Assembly (NCBI GenBank): GCA_009779745.1
Contig: WRDR01000001.1
Coordinates: 62,001 to 126,000 of the forward strand
Direction of reading: 5' to 3'
Length of the DNA stretch: 64,000 nt
Origin: Alphaproteobacteria bacterium
Lineage (GTDB): Bacteria; Pseudomonadota; Alphaproteobacteria; UBA9219
Part shown: in pieces, positions 1-7,716 of the stretch
How the letters are laid out: each line of letters opens with the position of its first letter
How positions within the stretch are numbered: position 1 is the stretch's first letter
Program-made: the position numbers and the translations under genes
Notes under the pieces: model-generated
What the model saw: only the letters and a program-made list of their open reading frames with translations
What the model was told of the DNA's origin: nothing
Database searches by the model: none

Positions 1-2
1 AA

Positions 3-524
3 GATTTGTCCGGAAGTATGCTGCAAATGTCATGCGCATACGGAGCATTGACTCCTATGTTTTGGGAAAAGATATCCAAAGACAGCGGAAAACTGACGGT
101 CATAGACGTTGTAAAGCACCAATTGGCTAATTTGAACAGGAAGCTGCCGGAGAATCATTCGGTGGACTTGATAAATATGAATGCGTCTGATTTGAAATTT
201 TCCGATGAAGAGTTTGACAGAGTCATGCTGTTCTTTTTGCCGCATGAGCTGCCAAAGGAGGCAAGGGATAAGACTCTGGAAGAAGCGTTGAGAGTCGCAA
301 AGCCCGGAGCAGAAATAGTGATTGTAGAGTTTTCAAAGCCTAAATGGTGGCACCCGCTTAGGTATATATACTTGCCGTTTTTGAGATTCTTAGAACCGTT
401 CGCGCCGGATATATGGAAAACTGATGAGATAAAAGATTGGGTTCCGGAAAAGCTGTCTGATAAATTAATTAAAAGAAAAAAAATTTTCGGGGACTATTAT
501 CAAATTCTCACGTTTAAGGTATGA
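3..524 (+). CDS. rquA: Rhodoquinone biosynthesis methyltransferase RquA (5' truncated by window edge)
   Basis: The reading frame is already open at the window edge, so the true start lies upstream. The protein is a class I SAM-methyltransferase-like fold with features characteristic of RquA: a glycine-poor motif I (MLQMSCAYGALTP), an acidic strand end (VIDVVKHQLANLNRKL), the segment MLFFLPHELP, and WWHPLRYIYLPFLRFLEPFA in the C-terminal half. RquA converts ubiquinone to rhodoquinone, replacing a methoxy group by an amino group, and is the marker enzyme for low-potential quinone-dependent fumarate reduction. Its stop codon overlaps the start of the next gene (ATGA), so the two are probably co-transcribed. 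A generic ubiquinone/menaquinone methyltransferase is the alternative, but the altered motif I and the WWHP block favour RquA. Confidence 0.85.
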   Translation, partial: DLSGSMLQMSCAYGALTPMFWEKISKDSGKLTVIDVVKHQLANLNRKLPENHSVDLINMNASDLKFSDEEFDRVMLFFLPHELPKEARDKTLEEALRVAKPGAEIVIVEFSKPKWWHPLRYIYLPFLRFLEPFAPDIWKTDEIKDWVPEKLSDKLIKRKKIFGDYYQILTFKV

Positions 525-1123
525 AGACGCTTGTTGAATATAGCTTTCCTGAAGTAGTGGCAGAGTGGAATGGAATAGTACTGGTAGGGGAAGCACCCGG
601 AGCGGAAGAAGTTAGATTAGGAAAACCGTTTGTAGGCAGGAGCGGGAAGCTCTTGGACAAGATGCTTGCGAATGCCGGTATTGAGCGGGAAAAAACAATA
701 ATAGCGAATGTGTTCAGATACAGACCGCCTGCCAATAAGGTCGGTGAGTTCTTTATATCTGCAAAAAAAAGCGAAACAGAAAAAATCAAAATAGCAAAAC
801 AATACGGAAAACTGGGGGGGCAGTTTTGTAAAGCAGAGTTCGTGGGGGAGCTGAAAAATTTGGCGAAAATGCTGAAGAAAAAGAAGCCTAGAATAGCAGT
901 TGCGCTGGGCAGAACAGCATTGTGGGGATTGACAGGCAAGGATACATTGAAAGACAGTCTGGGGAAGATAACGGATAGCAGGCTTTGTGAAGGAGTGCGG
1001 GTATTAGCCACATATCACCCCAGCTTCATCTTGCGAGGGAACTGGAAACTGGAGGACGAGTGGGCAGAACATTTTAGATTAATTGTAAAAATTTCGCTTG
1101 CTAAAAGGAAACATAAGCTCTAA
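521..1123 (+). CDS. Uracil-DNA glycosylase superfamily protein (family 4/5-like)
   Basis: 200 aa. Recognisable superfamily motifs: GEAPGAEE near the N terminus, followed by GKPFVGRSGKLLD, a central ANVFRYRPP segment and the C-terminal TYHPS motif holding the catalytic-loop histidine. The expected role is removal of uracil from DNA, starting base-excision repair. Family 4 enzymes normally carry four cysteines for a 4Fe-4S cluster. Only two cysteines are visible here (QFCKAE and RLCEG) and they are not in the usual arrangement, so the cluster is probably absent. ATGA overlap with rquA gives translational coupling. Family membership is fairly secure; substrate is not. Confidence 0.75.
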   Translation: MKTLVEYSFPEVVAEWNGIVLVGEAPGAEEVRLGKPFVGRSGKLLDKMLANAGIEREKTIIANVFRYRPPANKVGEFFISAKKSETEKIKIAKQYGKLGGQFCKAEFVGELKNLAKMLKKKKPRIAVALGRTALWGLTGKDTLKDSLGKITDSRLCEGVRVLATYHPSFILRGNWKLEDEWAEHFRLIVKISLAKRKHKL

Positions 1124-1146
1124 ATACTGGTGTGGCTTAATAATGT

Positions 1147-1221
1147 GGGTGCATAGCTCAGCGGTAGAGCACTACCTTGACATGGTAGGGGTCACAGGTT
1201 CAATCCCTGTTGCACCCACCA
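1147..1221 (+). tRNA. tRNA-Val (GAC), CCA encoded
   Basis: Full cloverleaf: acceptor GGGTGCA pairs with TGCACCC, D-arm GCTCAGCGGTAGAGC, anticodon stem CTACC/GGTAG with loop TTGACAT (anticodon GAC, valine), and T-arm with GGTTCAATCC. The terminal CCA is encoded at 1219-1221. Its 3' half is duplicated at 3108-3149, which marks this tRNA as an integration target. Confidence 0.95.
1180..1221 (+). repeat. Left attachment-type repeat (tRNA-Val 3' half)
   Basis: Starts inside the anticodon and runs to the CCA end. The core 1184-1217 is identical to 3112-3145 (34 bp), and the match extends on both sides with one mismatch each. This copy preserves a functional tRNA. Confidence 0.85.
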
Positions 1222-1436
1222 GAGTTTTCAATAACTTAGCGACTTGAAAATTCTGAAATATTATTACAGCTGTAATAATGCAGTCTTTTACACTGCCTTT
1301 GGCTCTTGCTCGCATCTCTTAATGATGACGGATGTGTACTATCTCCGTAAACTGTCTGAGCTTGTTGTTTAAGCTGGACAAATCGACGATAGTGCCTACA
1401 ATTATCCAATATTGCAGATTTAGAGGGAGCAAAATA

Positions 1437-2048
1437 ATGGAAAATCAGCTTTTGCAATACGGCTCATTTATTAAAGAAATCAAAGACCTTATATATCGCA
1501 GACAATACGAGGCGATGAAAAAGGTTAATAAGGAGTTAATACAGCTTTATTGGGAAATCGGAAAGGAAATTGATCGCAAACAGCAAGAACAGGGATGGGG
1601 GAAATCCGTCATTGAAATTTTGGCAAAAGAGCTTCAAAGAGAGTTCCCTGGGATTAAAGGATTTTCTGCCAGTAATCTTTGGCGGATGCGGACATTTTTT
1701 ATTGAATATTCAAATCTCGCACTATCAGTGCGAGAAATTGAAAAGTCAAAACTGAAAACATCGGGTGCAGAAATTGATAATACAAATCTCGCACCAATGG
1801 TGCAAGAAGTAGAAAAAACTATTCTGCCGCCAATGGTGGCAGAAATAAGCTGGTCAAAAAACATTGTTATATTGGAAAAATGCAAAGATCCGTTTGAGCG
1901 TGAATTTTATATCAAAATGACTAAAAAATATGGTTGGACAAAAGATGTGATTTTCTTGGAAACCGGCTTTAAGTATGTTGTTTTGAAGTTTAATTCCAAT
2001 TTTAAGTTACTCCTCAATGAATCTTCAAGAGAAAATTCTTTAGGGTAA
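1437..2048 (+). pseudogene. DUF1016/YhcG-family nuclease, C-terminal domain lost
   Basis: The start at 1437 is chosen because AGGGAG lies 7 nt upstream. The N-terminal DUF1016 helical domain is clear (LIYRRQYEAMKKVNKELIQL, YWEIGKEI, GFSASNLWRMRTFF) and continues to FYIKMTKKYGWTKDV. Family members normally run on for about 170 more residues with a PDDEXK nuclease fold. Here the family resemblance stops near base 1950, and the last ~33 residues are antisense read-through of the AbiEii-like gene. The catalytic domain is therefore missing and the product is unlikely to be an active nuclease. Internally it has short repeated NLA..V.E.EK segments around positions 1715-1850. Confidence 0.8.
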
Positions 2049-2410
2049 TTGATATAAAAATTAGTAAACCTGTTCTCATCACGGGAAAAAATGCTGTCTT
2101 CCTCGACACTCAATATTCCGGTAGCGTTTATCGCTTTGACAAGTTCGTCTTTGTATCTGCTCCGTTCTTTCCGGCTGCTGTTGTCAAGACCTATTATTGA
2201 AAAATCAATGTCTTCAGAGAAACGATTGATGATGCCGTATCCTTTGGACAAAGAAGTGCCGCCTGAGAAAACAGCCTTGAGCGTATCGGTGTTCAGCGAA
2301 GAAATGATTTCCAGAACATATACCATGTACCAGTCTTTCTCAAGATAGGATTGGTTGATGTTTGTTTTGGCAAAAACTTCATCAATAATTTGCTTGGTTA
2401 ACTGTTTCAT
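1907..2410 (-). pseudogene. AbiEii/AbiGii-type nucleotidyltransferase toxin, 3' truncated
   Basis: The start ATG at 2410 overlaps the end of the upstream AbiEi-like gene, the usual arrangement of the pair. The nucleotidyltransferase signature is present: FSGGTSLSKGYG followed by SEDIDFSI (GS...DxD-type metal site). Family similarity continues to about NLKLELNFKTTYLKP and ends near SKKITSFV. The remaining residues are antisense to the DUF1016 gene. AbiEii toxins are usually around 300 aa; this reading frame is 167 aa and lacks the C-terminal half, so it is probably inactive. Confidence 0.8.
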
Positions 2411-2810
2411 AACGTATACTTGCCCTTTCAAAACTAATGTTGCGGGATACGCGTTTGTTAACGCCAATGATGTTCGTATTTGGAACCTGTGTTGTCAGAC
2501 GGCTGTTGTAGGCGCGTTCGGCAGGAGTCTGTATAACCTTGATGCCCAGCTTTTTCATCGTTTTAATCGCAATGGCGCGTAAGTTATCCTGCGGTACATA
2601 GCTGCCTTCGAAAAGAACGGACGGGCGAGTTTTGGTGTAAACGCCTTTTCCAACACGCAGCAAAACGTTATCCTGCATGAGCTCCCTTAAAGCCCGCAGG
2701 ATTTGATCACGGTCAGACAGATCGGCAAAATCTTTCACAAGGAAAACGCTTTCCTTGCTCTTTTTTATTCGGTACTGTACCCTGTCTTTTAATGTTGACA
2801 GTCTGGACAT
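2382..2810 (-). CDS. AbiEi-like antitoxin / DUF6088-type transcriptional regulator
   Basis: 142 aa. It starts with MSRLSTLKDRVQYRI and has a predicted N-terminal winged-helix region (FLVKDFADLSDRDQILRALR followed by LLRVGKGVYTKTRPS), typical of the AbiEi/DUF6088 antitoxin partner of AbiEii toxins. These proteins repress their own operon and neutralise the toxin by an indirect mechanism. A strong sigma70-like promoter lies directly upstream (2852-2880). The gene looks intact although its toxin partner is truncated. Confidence 0.75.
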   Translation of the reverse strand: MSRLSTLKDRVQYRIKKSKESVFLVKDFADLSDRDQILRALRELMQDNVLLRVGKGVYTKTRPSVLFEGSYVPQDNLRAIAIKTMKKLGIKVIQTPAERAYNSRLTTQVPNTNIIGVNKRVSRNISFERASIRYETVNQANY

Positions 2811-2851
2811 TTTTACTCCTTTTACAAAAACACGACATTTCTACTATCTAT

Positions 2852-2880
2852 AGAATAGCACTAACTGCCCTAAATGTCAA
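2852..2880 (-). promoter_or_regulatory. Sigma70-type promoter of the AbiEi-AbiEii pair
   Basis: On the minus strand a perfect TTGACA (2875-2880) is separated by 17 bp from TATTCT (2852-2857), about 40 bp upstream of the start codon at 2810. Confidence 0.7.
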
Positions 2881-3107
2881 GCTATTTTGCAAAAATAGTT
2901 AAAAAGATGAAATCAGATTTTTACTCTTCTCTGTAATATAATCCATGATAACTCTATGATTATACTGCAAACTTATCCTTATTGACTGTCAATTCGCATT
3001 TGTGCGAGTCATGTGCGAGTAAAGAGTTGCACAAGACGACATTTTATGACCTTTTGTGCACTATAACACTTTGATTTTGCTGTATTTCTTTGCTTTTTGG
3101 TTGGTTC
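2881..3107. other. AT-rich right part of the islet without recognisable gene
   Basis: Part of the 433-bp gene-free stretch 2811-3243. Besides the AbiEi promoter and the right attachment-type repeat (3108-3149), I see no ORF with coding character. Sequence 3150-3240 contains short inverted runs (CTTCTTCGAAG, CTCCTTCGGAG) of unknown meaning. Confidence 0.5.
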
Positions 3108-3149
3108 ACACGGTAGGGGTCACAGGTTCAATCCCTGTTGCACCCCCCA
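3108..3149 (+). repeat. Right attachment-type repeat (partial tRNA-Val copy)
   Basis: Copy of the tRNA-Val 3' half including the CCA region, with mismatches at 3111 and 3146. The acceptor 5' strand and D-arm are missing, so it does not encode a tRNA. Confidence 0.85.
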
Positions 3150-3243
3150 CTCTTCCTCCTTTGCTTCTTCGAAGCTACGGAGGACAAGTCGCTCCTTCGG
3201 AGATTCGAGTGGCAATCCACGCTTTTTAGAAAGATGACTCATT

Positions 3244-3639
3244 ATGGTACTTTTTAAGAGAACAGAAGAATATTTGACTAAAGAAGTGCGAGAATACCGA
3301 AGACAGCTCCCAGAACAAGACGATTTAGGGTTAGCTGGATCGACTGAGTTAGAAAAAGTACGTAATTATGAAAATAGAGCAGAGATAGCTCAGAGACTTT
3401 ATTATAGTAACGACAGACCAACAAAATATGGGACACGGATAGATTGTCAAATTAAATTTGGAATGGATAAAGGAAACCGTATCTATAAAAATGAACGCAG
3501 GAAAAGAGCAATTGCGATTAGGGCAAACTTTCAAGCAGCAGCTAAATACTATGAAAAAGCTTACTATAAACAGTATCCCGAACGCAGATTGCGAAATGTT
3601 ATAAAAAACCGAATATGTAATTGGCTAAAAAGTATTTAG
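3244..3639 (+). CDS. Hypothetical protein, basic, 131 aa
   Basis: I do not recognise a family. The product is rich in Arg, Lys, Tyr and Glu with no signal peptide or membrane segment. The second half (NERRKRAIAIRANFQAAAKYYEKAYYKQYPE) looks helical. It lies just outside the right islet repeat, and its codon use (many AGA and ATA codons) looks more AT-rich than its housekeeping neighbours, so it may be an accessory gene. It could also be a chance ORF. Confidence 0.4.
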   Translation: MVLFKRTEEYLTKEVREYRRQLPEQDDLGLAGSTELEKVRNYENRAEIAQRLYYSNDRPTKYGTRIDCQIKFGMDKGNRIYKNERRKRAIAIRANFQAAAKYYEKAYYKQYPERRLRNVIKNRICNWLKSI

Positions 3640-3860
3640 CTCAATATTAAATTTTGGTGCCGGCGCCATATGAAAACATTTTGCCGACTGCGGAATATAT
3701 AGAGAAACTGGGGATTTTTATGGTTAATTCGGTTTTTGTAAGAAAACGAATTTTTATACTTTGAGAATTATCTGTGCAAGAATACTTCTGTAACCCGACT
3801 CTTGTATAGAGAACGGATTAATGCTACCTGCAAATATTCCAACTAACTAAAGGAAAGCCT

Positions 3861-4316
3861 ATGACTTACTTAGATATAAAATTACAAGGCATTGATGAGA
3901 GCGGCTCTGAGAAAGAATATTCTCTCAAGGATTTCAAAGGTCAAACAGTTGTTTTGTATTTTTACCCTAAAGACAATACTTCGGGCTGCACTCAGGAAGC
4001 CTGCGATTTTAGGGATAATTACAACAGCCTAACTTCAAAAGCAGTTGTAATCGGAGTAAGTCCGGACAGTATAAAAAGTCACAAGGGCTTTCAGGAAAAA
4101 CATGAATTGAATTTTATTCTGCTTTCAGATCCGGAACATAAACTTGCCGAAGCTTTTGGTGCTTGGGGCGAAAAATCAATGTACGGTAAGAAATCTCTCG
4201 GCATAATCCGCTCAACTTTTCTTTTGGATAAAACCGGTAAAATCCAAAAAGAATGGAAAAATGTCAAAGTAGATGGTCATGTAGATGAAATTTTAAAAAA
4301 TCTCAAAACAAACTAA
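3861..4316 (+). CDS. bcp: Thioredoxin-dependent thiol peroxidase (Bcp/PrxQ peroxiredoxin)
   Basis: 151 aa, normal length for PrxQ. The active-site motif FYPKDNTSGCTQEACDFRD contains the peroxidatic Cys43 and a resolving cysteine five residues later (Cys48), the alpha2-helix type of PrxQ. It reduces hydrogen peroxide and organic peroxides in the cytosol, recycled by thioredoxin; a trxA is present at 42942-43268. Spacing to a purine-rich ribosome site (AAAGGAAAGCCT) supports the start. Its 3' end overlaps the convergent helicase gene by 14 bp. Confidence 0.92.
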   Translation: MTYLDIKLQGIDESGSEKEYSLKDFKGQTVVLYFYPKDNTSGCTQEACDFRDNYNSLTSKAVVIGVSPDSIKSHKGFQEKHELNFILLSDPEHKLAEAFGAWGEKSMYGKKSLGIIRSTFLLDKTGKIQKEWKNVKVDGHVDEILKNLKTN

Positions 4317-7113
4317 GCTGATCCGTACTTTCTTTTTCTTTGTATACTTTTTCAAATTCACTCAAAGAAAAAAGCTCATTTTCAATTTTTTCCAGAAACG
4401 GCGAGGGCTCCAAGTTTTTGTAGGTGCCAAGCCATTTCCTTTTAACTGCGCGGGTTAAAAATAATCTCTGCTCGGCTCTGGTTACGCCTACATACAACAA
4501 ACGCTTTTCTTCTGCGATTTCGTTAGGCTCTTTGGCGCGGTAAAGAGGGATAATACCGTTTTCCAGACCCGCTATAAACACACATTTAAACTCCAGCCCT
4601 TTAGAGGAATGCAGCGTCAACAGCGAAATCCTGTCGGCTCTTTTATCGAGAGTATCAATTTCTGTTAAAAGAGATGCTGCAGGAATGAACTCATCTTTAG
4701 TACTGTGAGTTTGCGCCAGCTCAACCAGATATTTCAGAATATAATCTTCAATTTCATCTGAGAATTCCAGAGAAAGCCTGTTGAGCTGTTCTATCATCGG
4801 TTCAGCATCCGATAATCGATTCAAGAGATTACGAATTGGTTTTTTCTCACACAGCAAATCATTGGACAGCTTAACAAAAGGCATGCCGGATCTCTTCAGT
4901 GCTTCAATCAAGGGCGGCAGCTGGGTTGATGTGCGGTACAAAACAGCAAAATCCGAAAAAGAAAAATTACTCTCTTCGCCCGAAGACCTTTCAGAGTCAA
5001 TGGAAAAAAAGCTGTGCCCGCCAATCAGATTTTCAATAGTACTGACGATAAATTCCGCTTCTGCTTTGTCAGTAGGAGCTGTGTGAATAAAGATTTTTTC
5101 ATGCGGCTTATCGTATTTTGAAGTTATGTTGTATGAGTTAATCATCTGATTTGAGGCATTAACAATGGTTCCGGTTGAACGATAGTTATTCTTGAGGTTA
5201 ATTATTTGTGCTCCGGTATAATCCTGAGTAAAGTTGTTGAAAAATTTTGCATCACCGCCTCTGAAGCCGTAAATCGCTTGGTTGGGATCGCCTATTGCGC
5301 ACAGATTCCCGTCCGGCGGGGCTAACAGCCTGATTAGTTTATATTGGTTCTCGTCAATATCCTGGTATTCATCGACTGAAATATATTTAAAACGCTCTTG
5401 ATATGATTTTGCAATGCCGGGATTATCTTCAAGAAATTTTACAGTAATTATAATCAGGTCGTCAAAAGTTATTATGCCTTCTCCGGGTTCGGCTGCAACT
5501 GTGAAATCGTCAGAGGAATTTTCTTTTAAAATCGCATAACAAAGCGAGTGGAAAGTATGAATATTAATTCCGGGCAAGTTTAGTCTGCTGCGCATTTCCT
5601 GCGCTGCTTTGCGAGTAAATGTTATGGCAAGGCAGTTTTCCGGAGGAATATTTTTTTGCTTAACCTGATATGCAATACGCTGTGTCAGTACTGTAGTTTT
5701 GCCTGAGCCGGGTCCTGCAACAATAAGAAGCTGCCGCGCCTTATTCTCTACTGCTTTTAGCTGATGTTCGTCAAGACCTTGAGGTGCATCAGCAGTGCGC
5801 TGGGGCAGGGCTTTGACGATTGGCACCGGCGATGCAGCCGGAAGTGCTTTTGCGGCTGATGCTTCTACGGGCATTCCTAAATCAAATGAAAAATTCATTT
5901 TAATCTCGTTTGGTTCAAACAGCCTTATAACTCCGTATTCTCCGTCAAATCCCGGCTGTTTGATGACCTTACCTTTTCTTAAGCGCAAAATTCCCTCTGC
6001 CAGTATTGACGAATGAACTTTTGATATTTCTTCCGCAGGGACATTCGTTAAAATAGAAAGCTCCGGACCTAATTTTTGTATTAATTTTTCATATTCATGA
6101 ACTACCGACTTGCTGGAAGCTCTCACTCCCATAATCTCAGACAAGATTTCCTGTAAAGGCACAAGGCTTACTACTTTTCCTGCTGTAGACGGCGGAATAA
6201 TTTCTTCTTTACGGTCAGCCAGCTCATTGACTCTGTGCAAAACCCCTATAGTCAGCGGCTTATTGCATACAGGACAGATGCCGTTCAATTTAACGGTTTC
6301 CTCGGGGGACAGATGTATATTGCATTTTCGATGACCGTCTTCGTGGTATTTTCCTTCCTCCGGGAAAAATTCTACTGTTCCCGTATATCCTTCACCGGTT
6401 TTTAGTGCTTTTAAGATACTAAAATAGTCTGGCTCTGTGTCAAAAATAGTGGCTTCGCGCGCAAGTTTAGACGGAGAATGCGCATCGGAATTAGACACCA
6501 GTCTGTATTTATCTAAACTTGAGACTCGCCAGATCATTTCAGGGTCAGCGGACAAGCCTGTTTCCAGTGCGAAAATATGGCCGGCAAGATCTGCATAGCA
6601 ATCTTCTATGCAGTCAAACCCTGATTTTGAACCAAGGACAGAGAACCATGGCGTCCAAATGTGCGCAGGAATTATAAACGAACCTTCGCCTGCTTCGAGC
6701 GTAATTTCAAGCAAATCTCTTGAATTCAAACCCAGTATCGGACGCCCGTCAGAACGTATGTTTCCGACAGCACTCAGTTTTTGCCTTAACCTTTCCGCAC
6801 TTTCAAAATCAGGCACAAACACTACATGATGAACTTTTCTTGTTTTATCGCCTTGTTTGTATATGGTGGAAATCTCAACAGAAAGCAGGAATTTCACAGG
6901 ACTGCTGGAGTCTTTCAGGCTAAAAACTCCGTTGCCTGTTGGAGTCAATTTTTCTTTTATCTCGTTAAACCAAGCCGGATGCGTAAAGTCTCCTGTTGAT
7001 ATAACGCTCAATCCCTTTTTCTGCGCCCACATTGCGAGTCCTTCCAGATCGCAGTCTTTGGAAGTTGCGCGGGAATATTTTGAGTGTATATGCATATCGG
7101 CATAAAAAAGCAT
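4303..7113 (-). CDS. EndoQ-like PHP nuclease domain fused to UvrD/Rep-type helicase
   Basis: 936 aa, two halves. Residues 1 to about 400 form a PHP metal-dependent domain: DMHIHSKYS (HxH), STGDFTH, IIPAHIWTPWFSVLG, NSDAHSPSKLARE, then a zinc-ribbon-like segment with GICPVCNKPLTIGVLHRV, as in endonuclease Q, which nicks DNA 5' of deaminated bases. From about residue 450 it is a superfamily 1A helicase: AGPGSGKTTVLTQR (Walker A), VDEYQDIDENQY (motif II), GDPNQAIYGFRGG (III), LKNNYRST (IV), LHSSKGLEFKCVFI (V), LLYVGVTRAEQRLFL (VI). The likely role is recognition and nicking of damaged DNA coupled to strand unwinding. Fusion order and motifs are seen directly; substrate is inferred from EndoQ. 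Confidence 0.85.
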   Translation of the reverse strand: MLFYADMHIHSKYSRATSKDCDLEGLAMWAQKKGLSVISTGDFTHPAWFNEIKEKLTPTGNGVFSLKDSSSPVKFLLSVEISTIYKQGDKTRKVHHVVFVPDFESAERLRQKLSAVGNIRSDGRPILGLNSRDLLEITLEAGEGSFIIPAHIWTPWFSVLGSKSGFDCIEDCYADLAGHIFALETGLSADPEMIWRVSSLDKYRLVSNSDAHSPSKLAREATIFDTEPDYFSILKALKTGEGYTGTVEFFPEEGKYHEDGHRKCNIHLSPEETVKLNGICPVCNKPLTIGVLHRVNELADRKEEIIPPSTAGKVVSLVPLQEILSEIMGVRASSKSVVHEYEKLIQKLGPELSILTNVPAEEISKVHSSILAEGILRLRKGKVIKQPGFDGEYGVIRLFEPNEIKMNFSFDLGMPVEASAAKALPAASPVPIVKALPQRTADAPQGLDEHQLKAVENKARQLLIVAGPGSGKTTVLTQRIAYQVKQKNIPPENCLAITFTRKAAQEMRSRLNLPGINIHTFHSLCYAILKENSSDDFTVAAEPGEGIITFDDLIIITVKFLEDNPGIAKSYQERFKYISVDEYQDIDENQYKLIRLLAPPDGNLCAIGDPNQAIYGFRGGDAKFFNNFTQDYTGAQIINLKNNYRSTGTIVNASNQMINSYNITSKYDKPHEKIFIHTAPTDKAEAEFIVSTIENLIGGHSFFSIDSERSSGEESNFSFSDFAVLYRTSTQLPPLIEALKRSGMPFVKLSNDLLCEKKPIRNLLNRLSDAEPMIEQLNRLSLEFSDEIEDYILKYLVELAQTHSTKDEFIPAASLLTEIDTLDKRADRISLLTLHSSKGLEFKCVFIAGLENGIIPLYRAKEPNEIAEEKRLLYVGVTRAEQRLFLTRAVKRKWLGTYKNLEPSPFLEKIENELFSLSEFEKVYKEKESTDQLSLF

Positions 7114-7233
7114 TTTTTATATTCCTAATCTTTTCACAGTTGAAGATAATATATACATAGGTATAGACATAGGGAATAGTTCAGTTCATAATCCTTTAGA
7201 GTAGAGTCCTTTACAAGCAAATAAGGTGACGGT

Positions 7234-7611
7234 GTGGAAAACAGCAAGAAAAGCATAAAATGGGTTATGATTGCCGGCCCTTATTCTTCGGGTGGCACAG
7301 AGGAAGCGCAGAGGCAGAAAAATCTTGAGAAGCTCAATGAAGCGGCTTTGGCTGTTTTTGAGATGGGTTTAACGCCGGTTATAGGGGTTAACTGTGCCAT
7401 TCCTCTTATCCAAACAGACGCTCGCCCAGATGCTTTTGACCGTATCATGATGCCTTTATCTCTTGCGATGAGCGAACGTTGCGATGCCTGTTTACGCATA
7501 GCAGGCGCATCGCAAGGAGCTGATCAGGAAGTCGAACGATTCCGCAAAAATAAAAAGCCGGTCTTTTTCTCTTTGGAAGAAGTAAAAGAGTTTCAAAACC
7601 GACAAATTTAA
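7234..7611 (+). CDS. DUF4406-like protein (nucleoside 2-deoxyribosyltransferase-like fold)
   Basis: 125 aa. The start is GTG at 7234 with a purine-rich AAGGTGACG just upstream. WVMIAGPYSSGG near the N terminus, LAMSERCDACLRIAGASQGADQEVE and a closing KKPVFFSLEEV resemble the DUF4406 branch of the nucleoside 2-deoxyribosyltransferase-like fold, which binds nucleotides or nucleobases. The exact reaction is unknown. No obvious operon partner. Confidence 0.6.
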   Translation: MENSKKSIKWVMIAGPYSSGGTEEAQRQKNLEKLNEAALAVFEMGLTPVIGVNCAIPLIQTDARPDAFDRIMMPLSLAMSERCDACLRIAGASQGADQEVERFRKNKKPVFFSLEEVKEFQNRQI

Positions 7612-7716
7612 GAAACTATGGAAGAAAAGCATACTATGTTGAATTCTCTTCGAATATACGAGACATCTGCAAAAACGGCTGCTACTATTTATGTATGAAT
7701 CGGAGGGCTAAATTCC

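Larger units (their letters stand above)
1180..3149. mobile_element. Small tRNA-Val-integrated defence islet flanked by direct repeats
   Basis: The tRNA-Val 3' half (1180-1221) recurs at 3108-3149 with only two mismatches over 42 bp, the classical footprint of tyrosine-recombinase integration into a tRNA gene. Between the copies lie only DUF1016/YhcG-like, AbiEii-like and AbiEi-like sequences, all linked to phage defence or toxin-antitoxin function. No integrase is visible, so this is a remnant or a passively mobilised element. The boundaries are read directly; mobility is inferred. Confidence 0.8.

Noticed and set aside
1332-1436. Longer N terminus for the DUF1016-like protein
   Set aside because: The extra residues do not resemble the family and ATG 1437 has a proper ribosome-binding site.
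3150-3243. Second tRNA or transposon end after the right repeat
   Set aside because: Short palindromic runs are present but no cloverleaf, terminal inverted repeats or transposase.
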